Below, piece by piece: positions 5,812-8,512 of a stretch of 8,512 nucleotides of DNA. The notes below the pieces were generated by a model. That model made no database searches, was not told where the DNA came from, and saw only the letters and a program-made list of their open reading frames with translations. The stretch comes from Thermoflexales bacterium (GTDB taxonomy: Bacteria > Chloroflexota > Anaerolineae > Fen-1058). Each line of letters starts with the position of its first letter. Positions within the stretch are counted from its first letter, which is position 1. A program made the position numbers and the translations under genes. The stretch spans positions 1 to 8,512 of the forward strand of contig JADGQE010000160.1 of the NCBI GenBank assembly GCA_017882055.1, in the 5' to 3' direction.

Positions 5812-6567
5812 TCAAGCAGGTTGATTCTTCTTAGATGTCTTGTGCTTTATCTTCCTGGCTATCACTTCTACCAGGGTATAGACTAACCCAGACCAGGCCA
5901 CGCCCAGCCCATAACCCGCCAGAACATCCGTCAGGTAATGATCGCCCACGAACATGCGACTGAAGCCGATGTACAGGATAACCAGCCCCGTCGTCACGAT
6001 CACTACCGCCTTCCAGAAACGCGACGAGATCTTCGGCACGATCAGGTAAGCCAGCAGGCCGTAACACATCACGGCGCTGATACTGTGCCCGCTGGGGAAA
6101 CTCGGCTCGGTCATGTGGTGCCAGACCGATATGTCAAAGACCGGCCGGGCGCGATTGAACAGCGGAGTGAGCACCAGCCATAAAGTCCCCTCGCCAGCCC
6201 ACGCGATGATCACCATGAACAGTCCCGGCCAGAATCGCTTATACAGAAAATACAGGACCAGGATCAGCCCAATCGCCATGATCACGTGTTCGCCCATGTA
6301 AAAGCCAAAGATCATGATCCCGCGCATGGCGGGCGAGCTCTGCAGAGCGATCGTGTGCAGGTCATTCGCGACCTGCACATCGACTGGCAGCAGCGGCCCG
6401 TGCGTTTCCAGGTTGATGGCCATCGCGCCAAACAGGAGACCGCCCAGCACCACCATCACCACACCGATGAGAGGCCAACGGGCTAACAGCCCCGGCGTAT
6501 GTAATCTAGTGTTCGGATGCTTGTCCAAGTTTTCTCCTTGAAGTGGTACGACGAGTGTATTGTTCAT
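5812..6567 (-). CDS. PAP2-superfamily membrane phosphatase
   Basis: This 251-residue membrane protein probably dephosphorylates a lipid phosphate such as undecaprenyl pyrophosphate or phosphatidic acid, with the active site on the outer face. Hydrophobic helices lie at about 32-51, 83-109, 114-136, 163-178, 187-202 and 215-236. The three-part phosphatase signature is present: RP at R141-P142 (LFNRARP), PSGH at 158-161 with H161, and SRMFVGDHYLTD (203-214) with R204, catalytic H210 and D214. The lysine that usually starts the first motif (K-x6-RP) is a threonine here (T134). The gene starts 18 nt after the DUF1206 stop and probably shares its transcript. The ATG at 6567 has only a distant GAGAGG. 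An in-frame TTG at 6528 has a strong AAGGAG five bases upstream and would give 238 residues, so the true start is open. The substrate cannot be told from the sequence. Confidence 0.93.
   Translation of the reverse strand: MNNTLVVPLQGENLDKHPNTRLHTPGLLARWPLIGVVMVVLGGLLFGAMAINLETHGPLLPVDVQVANDLHTIALQSSPAMRGIMIFGFYMGEHVIMAIGLILVLYFLYKRFWPGLFMVIIAWAGEGTLWLVLTPLFNRARPVFDISVWHHMTEPSFPSGHSISAVMCYGLLAYLIVPKISSRFWKAVVIVTTGLVILYIGFSRMFVGDHYLTDVLAGYGLGVAWSGLVYTLVEVIARKIKHKTSKKNQPA
6534..6539 (-). promoter_or_regulatory. Strong ribosome-binding site inside the annotated PAP2 N terminus
   Basis: AAGGAG lies five bases before an in-frame TTG codon (6528). It is a better initiation context than that of the upstream ATG at 6567, whose nearest purine-rich match is about ten bases away. 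It may be the true start of the phosphatase or a second one. Confidence 0.45.
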
Positions 6568-6585
6568 ATCGGCTGGGCCTCTCGT

Positions 6586-7458
6586 TTAGGCTCTGACCAC
6601 GCGCCGGATCATGGCCGAATAAATTCCGAAGGCGATGAGTCCAGCGGCGACGATACCCAACAGCCACGGACCATAGGGTTGGTGCAACAACGCCGTCAGA
6701 ACTCCATCAATGCCCTGCGCGTGGCTGGCATCGTGATAGTAAGCGGCCTGAAACAAGAACACGCCGATCAGCGTGAAGACTGCGCCGCGTGCCACCGTGC
6801 CAAAGCGTCCCAGGCGCTCGATCCATTTTCGCTCGCTGCCCGTGCGCCCGGCAAGTTGAAATTGAGGATTGAAGTTACGGCGGAAACCTGTATAGACCTG
6901 GAGCAAGCCTATCCCGATGATGATCACGGCGACCAGCGCAACGACCCAGGGCCCCCACGGTTGCGTCAGGACCGACGCCGTGGTCTGCTGGGTTTGGGCG
7001 TTTTGAGCGCCGCCACGAGCAGCCGACGCTTTCGCCGTGATGAGGCCATAAGTTGCCAGCGCGAGCAACCCGTAAGAGATGCCGCTGACCAGATACCCCA
7101 CGCGCTGGGCGATGCCTTTGGCGTCATGGCCTTCATGCAGCGGATCGATCACGGCGCGGATCAGCCCCCACAAAGCATAGCCGATTAAACCAACCAGCAT
7201 CACATATAGCAAAACCTGGCCCAACGGCGTGCTGCCCAGAGCGGCGATGGCCCCTTGCTGATCGGTGATTTTGCCGCCGGTGCCGGTGGCCACCTGAAAG
7301 GCCAAGATCCCGATGACGGCCCAGACCAGGCCGCGCGCTATGTATCCCAGGCGTATCAGTTTTTCCATCAGCGGGCTAGTCGCCGCACCACGGATGACTT
7401 GCTTGCCTTCTTGTTTAAGGTTGCCCGCTTGTCTCCGTATGCTCGAATTTGTGCTCAT
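6586..7458 (-). CDS. DUF1206 domain membrane protein
   Basis: This 290-residue integral membrane protein is built from three copies of a two-helix unit (about 32-107, 117-195 and 212-290), the arrangement of DUF1206 proteins. Each unit opens with a related phrase: LIRLGYIARGLVWAVIG, RVGYLVSGISYGLLA, RLGRFGTVARGAVFTLIG. A second phrase recurs before the second helix of units two and three (QPWGPW at 166-171, QPYGPW at 260-265). The N-terminal 30 residues are polar and basic, suggesting a cytoplasmic N terminus. The family has no established biochemical role and is often found near envelope and stress genes. The ATG at 7458 has AGGAG nine bases upstream. A TTGAAG-N18-TAAAAT pair lies just before it, but would place the transcript start on or after the ribosome site, so it is a doubtful promoter. 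The PAP2 gene follows 18 nt downstream. Confidence 0.93.
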   Translation of the reverse strand: MSTNSSIRRQAGNLKQEGKQVIRGAATSPLMEKLIRLGYIARGLVWAVIGILAFQVATGTGGKITDQQGAIAALGSTPLGQVLLYVMLVGLIGYALWGLIRAVIDPLHEGHDAKGIAQRVGYLVSGISYGLLALATYGLITAKASAARGGAQNAQTQQTTASVLTQPWGPWVVALVAVIIIGIGLLQVYTGFRRNFNPQFQLAGRTGSERKWIERLGRFGTVARGAVFTLIGVFLFQAAYYHDASHAQGIDGVLTALLHQPYGPWLLGIVAAGLIAFGIYSAMIRRVVRA

Positions 7459-7532
7459 TTTTCCACTCTCCTATTTTAGGTTTTTTCTATTCCAGACTTC
7501 AATACCGGTGACCAACTTAATTCCCGGGTCTC

Positions 7533-7680
7533 TTAATGAATGACGACCTCGGCCAGTCCCGCTTGCGGCGCCGGATAACGCATTTTCAATCCGCGCAGTG
7601 TTTCGACCAGCACGGTAGCAATCACTAAATCGCGATACCACTTGGAATTGGCCGGCACAATGTACCAGGGCGCGCAAATT
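7533..7680 (-). pseudogene. ppk2: C-terminal remnant of a PPK2-family polyphosphate kinase
   Basis: The minus strand encodes APWYIVPANSKWYRDLVIATV and then LVETLRGLKMRYPAP up to a TAA at 7533-7535. This is the characteristic end of PPK2 enzymes (family pattern APWYxVPANxKWYRNLxVxxxLVETLxxLxxxYPxP), which transfer phosphate between polyphosphate and nucleotides. Only about 48 residues remain of a protein normally about 260-300 long. The P-loop and the lid module are missing. Upstream the frame reaches a stop near 7705 with no family resemblance, and the GlsB-like gene ends at 7733. A GTG near 7695 could start a peptide of about 54 residues but has no evident ribosome site. The remnant most likely reflects deletion of the front of the gene. 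Because the surviving segment is well conserved and uninterrupted, the loss may be recent. Confidence 0.8.
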
Positions 7681-7732
7681 GATTTAGCTTTATTCACAAC
7701 CCCATGCCGGGTGAGGCGTTAACTCATCAGGC

Positions 7733-8008
7733 CTAACGTCGACGTCGACTCAGCAAACCCACGATGAGGGCAAAAAGGAATGAGCCTACGATCGACCACA
7801 CAATGGGGAACGCTTCACCGCCTATTTGAACGGAAAATACTTCAGGCAACTTCAGTTCGCGGGCGAGCCACAGACCGATAAACGCGCCGAGGAAGCCCAC
7901 CACGGCGGACACCAGACAACCGCCGAGTGAATAGCCTGCCAGCGCCTGGCCGATCGCGCCACAGATCGCAGCCACAAGTAACAACACCAGAAATTGAACG
8001 ACAGTCAT
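7733..8008 (-). CDS. GlsB/YeaQ/YmgE-like small membrane protein (transglycosylase-associated type)
   Basis: This 91-residue protein is almost entirely membrane-embedded. Three hydrophobic helices are visible: about 3-24, 29-50 (glycine-rich, GGCLVSAVVGFLGAFIGLWLA) and 67-86. A short polar loop (51-66, LPEVFSVQIGGEAF) and a basic tail (SRRRR) complete it. The pattern GAIGQALAGYSLGG...VVGFLGAFIGLWLA resembles the GlsB/YeaQ/YmgE family, small stress-induced inner-membrane proteins of unknown mechanism. Another in-frame start at 8038 would add ten residues, but the ATG at 8008 has a near-perfect GAGGAGGT five bases upstream and is clearly preferred. The gene follows the Met/Gly-rich small protein by 31 nt on the same strand, suggesting one transcript. 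The basic tail is encoded by a GTCGAC/GACGTC-rich end directly before the TAG. Confidence 0.85.
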   Translation of the reverse strand: MTVVQFLVLLLVAAICGAIGQALAGYSLGGCLVSAVVGFLGAFIGLWLARELKLPEVFSVQIGGEAFPIVWSIVGSFLFALIVGLLSRRRR

Positions 8009-8013
8009 GCTAG

Positions 8014-8021
8014 ACCTCCTC
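8014..8021 (-). promoter_or_regulatory. Strong ribosome-binding site of the GlsB-like gene
   Basis: GAGGAGGT lies five bases before the ATG at 8008. It fixes that start over the longer frame beginning at 8038. Confidence 0.8.
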
Positions 8022-8039
8022 AGGTTACAGTCGGGCAAC

Positions 8040-8255
8040 TTACTTTTTCACGAAGATGGCCCAGCCGAGTACCGTGCCGATGCCGAGGGCAAGCAATGCA
8101 GGTATCCACATCCAGCTGATTCCGCCCATACTGCCGCTCCCCATCATGCCGCCGTTCAGCGTTGCGCCGGTCATCGCCCCGCCGCCGAAAAGCAGGAAAA
8201 GCGCTACGACGACGACAAACGCGATGACGAGGCCAGTCTTGTTTGTTGCGTTCAT
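8040..8255 (-). CDS. Small two-helix Met/Gly-rich membrane protein, unrecognised
   Basis: This 71-residue protein has a hydrophobic helix at about 8-24 (GLVIAFVVVVALFLLFG) and a second at about 47-68 (SWMWIPALLALGIGTVLGWAIF). They are joined by a loop rich in glycine and methionine (GGGAMTGATLNGGMMGSGSMGG, 24-45), and the protein ends in VKK. I do not recognise a named family. Methionine-rich loops in membrane proteins sometimes bind copper or silver, but with four methionines in the loop this is only a possibility. The open frame continues upstream to 8309, but AAGGAG lies nine bases before the ATG at 8255, which also gives a normal short cytoplasmic start, so that start is chosen. It lies 37 nt behind the DUF302 gene and 31 nt ahead of the GlsB-like gene, all on the minus strand, consistent with an operon. 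Confidence 0.8.
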   Translation of the reverse strand: MNATNKTGLVIAFVVVVALFLLFGGGAMTGATLNGGMMGSGSMGGISWMWIPALLALGIGTVLGWAIFVKK

Positions 8256-8264
8256 GAGATTAAT

Positions 8265-8270
8265 CTCCTT
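8265..8270 (-). promoter_or_regulatory. Ribosome-binding site of the Met/Gly-rich small protein
   Basis: AAGGAG lies nine bases before the ATG at 8255. It supports the shorter of the two possible starts. Confidence 0.65.
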
Positions 8271-8292
8271 GTCAAAAAGCCGCTCATCCGGA

Positions 8293-8512
8293 TCACTTGA
8301 GGCCTGCAATCACACGCCTCAGCTTGGCTCTGGCTTCCACAGCAACCTCATGCGCCACCGAATCTTCTTTGAGGGCGCCGAGCGTTTCCACCGGGTCTAC
8401 GGCGGTGATGACGGAACCGTCGCCTTCTTCGTACACGGTGACATTGCAAGGCAGCAACAGTCCCACGTTCAGATCGGCCAAGAGGGCGCGATGAGCGAGC
8501 GCGGGATTGCAC
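8293..8512 (-). CDS. DUF302 domain protein, C-terminal part, partial at right edge
   Basis: The frame enters from the right edge and ends at the TGA at 8293-8295, giving the last 72 residues. It reads CNPALAHRALLADLNVGLLL, then PCNVTVYEEGDGSVITAVDP, then a final helix (EVAVEARAKLRRVIAGLK). This matches the second half of DUF302, whose consensus has G/CNPxLAxxLL, a GLLLPCxVxVYE core and a charged C-terminal helix. No membrane segment is visible in this part. The function of DUF302 is not established; it is often found beside redox or metal-stress genes, and the conserved cysteine in LPCN is typical. It heads the visible right-hand gene run, with the Met/Gly-rich small protein starting 37 nt downstream. 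Its start, and any promoter for the run, lie outside the window. Confidence 0.9.
   Translation of the reverse strand, partial: CNPALAHRALLADLNVGLLLPCNVTVYEEGDGSVITAVDPVETLGALKEDSVAHEVAVEARAKLRRVIAGLK

Noticed and set aside
7464..7493. TTGAAG-N18-TAAAAT as promoter of the DUF1206 gene
   Set aside because: Transcription would start at or just past the AGGAG ribosome site, removing it from the message; this is likely a chance match in an AT-rich leader.
7471..7677. Minus-strand open frame of 68 codons between DUF1206 and GlsB-like genes
   Set aside because: It is out of frame with the PPK2 remnant, which explains the same DNA with a clear family match.
7735..7750. CGTCGACGTCGAC palindromic run as a recombination or binding site
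   Set aside because: It is explained by the arginine-rich codons at the end of the GlsB-like gene.

Overview
The window is GC-rich bacterial chromosome from an organism I cannot name. The long cytoplasmic PAS/GAF kinase, the NarL-type regulator, and the hairpin-rich spacers (including the 'GTCATTCCGAGC...' and 'TCATTCCCGC-GAAA' types) would fit an environmental lineage such as Chloroflexota. That placement is an inference from style, not from a marker gene. There is no phage, plasmid, CRISPR or rRNA/tRNA signal.

Left part (1-3928), all on the minus strand: a signalling operon read right to left. A near-consensus promoter (TATAAT box at 3899-3904) precedes a soluble PAS-GAF-GAF-HisKA_3-HATPase histidine kinase (1676-3826). 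An 82-nt spacer almost filled by a large palindrome follows, then a NarL/FixJ response regulator (964-1593). After a 112-nt gap with two inverted repeats comes the N-terminal 283 residues of a membrane-anchored sensor with a Cache-like extracytoplasmic domain (1-851), which runs off the left edge. The kinase has no membrane segment, so it probably senses a cytoplasmic or diffusible signal and phosphorylates the adjacent regulator at D54.

Middle (3931-4460): no intact gene. It holds two decayed minus-strand remnants, one of a DUF488 protein and one of the C-terminal half of a MazF/PemK-type toxin. A 172-codon open frame runs across both but is not convincing as a single protein.

Centre (4461-5387, plus strand): an intact YihY/BrkB-family inner-membrane protein. 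It converges on the minus-strand genes at the right across a 424-nt spacer (5388-5811) packed with hairpins. These include a 28-bp perfect direct repeat around a 67-nt hairpin, with a central arm that can pair either way. There is also a separate 115-bp palindromic element flanked by an 8-bp direct repeat.

Right part (5812-8512), all minus strand: a run of small envelope or stress-type genes. In transcription order they are the C-terminal part of a DUF302 protein (entering from the right edge), a 71-residue Met/Gly-rich two-helix membrane protein, a GlsB/YeaQ/YmgE-like protein of 91 residues, a C-terminal remnant of a PPK2 polyphosphate kinase, an intact DUF1206 six-helix membrane protein, and an intact PAP2 lipid phosphatase 18 nt behind it. 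Together with YihY these look like a general envelope/stress-response neighbourhood. No new defence or metabolic system is evident. The least explained material is the palindrome-rich spacer at 5388-5811 and the three gene remnants at gene borders.
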